Assembly (NCBI GenBank): GCA_950071955.1 | Contig: CATMOC010000023.1 | Span: 1-15,170, forward strand | DNA length: 15,170 nt | Direction of reading: 5' to 3' | From: an uncultured Mesorhizobium sp. | GTDB lineage: Bacteria > Pseudomonadota > Alphaproteobacteria > Rhizobiales > Rhizobiaceae | Shown here: piece after piece, positions 14,640-15,170 of the stretch | How the letters are laid out: each line of letters starts with the position of its first letter | How positions within the stretch are numbered: position 1 is the stretch's first letter | Notes under the pieces: generated by a model | Told to the model about the DNA's origin: nothing | Seen by the model: only the letters and a program-made list of their open reading frames with translations | Database searches by the model: none | Translations under genes and position numbers: made by a program

Positions 14640-15170
14640 GCTCCGAAGTCCTTCTCGAGGTCGAGGACCTTTGGGTCACCTACTGGAGCCGTTCGCTGCT
14701 CGCGCTGGACCGGAAGCCGTTCCACGCCGTGAAAGGCGCCAATCTCTCCATCCGCCGGGGCGAGACGCTGGGGCTGGTCGGAGAATCGGGGTCGGGCAAG
14801 TCGTCTATCGCCAACGCGGTCCTCGGCCTGGTGCCGGCCGGCTCCGGCGCCATCCGTTTCGGCGACGCCGACCTCACCTCGATGGGAAGGCGCTATCCCC
14901 CGCACATCCGCAGCCAGATCCAGGCCGTCTTCCAGGACCCGTATTCCTCGCTCAATCCGTCGATGACGGTCGAGGACCTCGTCACGGAGCCGCTGAGGGT
15001 CCATACCGCCATGGACCGGAGCGAGCGCCGTGCCCGCGCGGTCGAACTCCTGAAGCTGGTCTCGCTGTCGGAAGAACATCTTGGCCGGCACCCGCATCAG
15101 TTCTCCGGTGGCCAACGCCAGCGCATCGCGATCGCCTCGGCTCTCGCGCTGGAACCGAAGCTCATCGTCC
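14636..15170 (+). CDS. DppF/OppF-like ABC transporter ATP-binding protein (partial, cut by right edge)
   Basis: This is the second ATPase of the peptide-type importer, with 178 codons visible. ATG at 14636 overlaps the stop of the fusion gene by ATGA. The visible protein has Walker A GESGSGKS (49-56), the Q-loop VFQDPYSSLNPSMTV with Gln100, and the signature FSGGQRQR (156-163). It is cut at the start of the Walker B strand (PKLIV). The VFQDPYSSLNP pattern and its position after the DppD-type domain identify it as the F subunit. It would pair with the ATPase half of the preceding fusion to form the nucleotide-binding heterodimer. Confidence 0.92.
   Translation, partial: MSSEVLLEVEDLWVTYWSRSLLALDRKPFHAVKGANLSIRRGETLGLVGESGSGKSSIANAVLGLVPAGSGAIRFGDADLTSMGRRYPPHIRSQIQAVFQDPYSSLNPSMTVEDLVTEPLRVHTAMDRSERRARAVELLKLVSLSEEHLGRHPHQFSGGQRQRIAIASALALEPKLIV

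Noticed and set aside
1..15170. Mobile elements, prophage, CRISPR, toxin-antitoxin or defence genes
   Set aside because: No transposase, integrase, direct-repeat array, terminal inverted repeats or short toxin-like genes were seen, and composition is uniform apart from short AT-rich control regions.

Overview
The window looks like part of a GC-rich alphaproteobacterial chromosome or megaplasmid, most like Hyphomicrobiales (Mesorhizobium/Aminobacter-type). This rests on high GC, frequent GTG and TTG starts, ATGA/GTGA gene overlaps and a high density of ABC uptake systems; no rRNA or marker gene fixes the taxon. I see no tRNA, rRNA, CRISPR array, insertion sequence or integrase. Coding density is high, and the longest gene-free stretch is about 285 bases.

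Left block, minus strand (10011 down to 1). From the upstream end, the order is a GntR/HutC-type regulator, a 284-bp gap, a type-B carboxylesterase, an AMP-forming acyl-CoA ligase, a TetR-type regulator, an SDR resembling the (3R)-hydroxyacyl-CoA dehydrogenase part of HSD17B4/MFE-2, and a branched-chain-amino-acid-type (HAAT/Liv) ABC transporter. That transporter is laid out as periplasmic binding protein, LivH-like permease, LivM-like permease with an unusual C-terminal extension, and the first 81 codons of a LivG-like ATPase cut by the window edge. Several joints are tight: 5 bp between esterase and ligase, a possible GTGA overlap between ligase and TetR, GTGA between livH and livM, and ATGA between livM and livG.

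Right block, plus strand (10237 to 15170). Running divergently from the GntR gene is a peptide/opine/nickel-type (Dpp/Opp) ABC transporter. It has a binding protein, a DppB-like permease, a single polypeptide joining a DppC-like permease to a DppD-like ATPase, and a truncated DppF-like ATPase that runs off the right edge.

How the parts may work together (inference): a solute enters through one of the two high-affinity transporters and is hydrolysed in the cytoplasm by the esterase. The released carboxylic acid is then activated by the CoA ligase and enters a beta-oxidation-like route in which the SDR oxidises a 3-hydroxyacyl-CoA. TetR would sense an acyl-CoA or acid, and GntR would control the divergent peptide-type transporter and perhaps the esterase. 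The substrate cannot be read from the sequence. No acyl-CoA dehydrogenase, hydratase or thiolase is in the window, so the route is incomplete here. The individual families are well known. The less ordinary features are the permease-ATPase fusion, the extended LivM, the combination of genes, and several dyad symmetries in the control regions.
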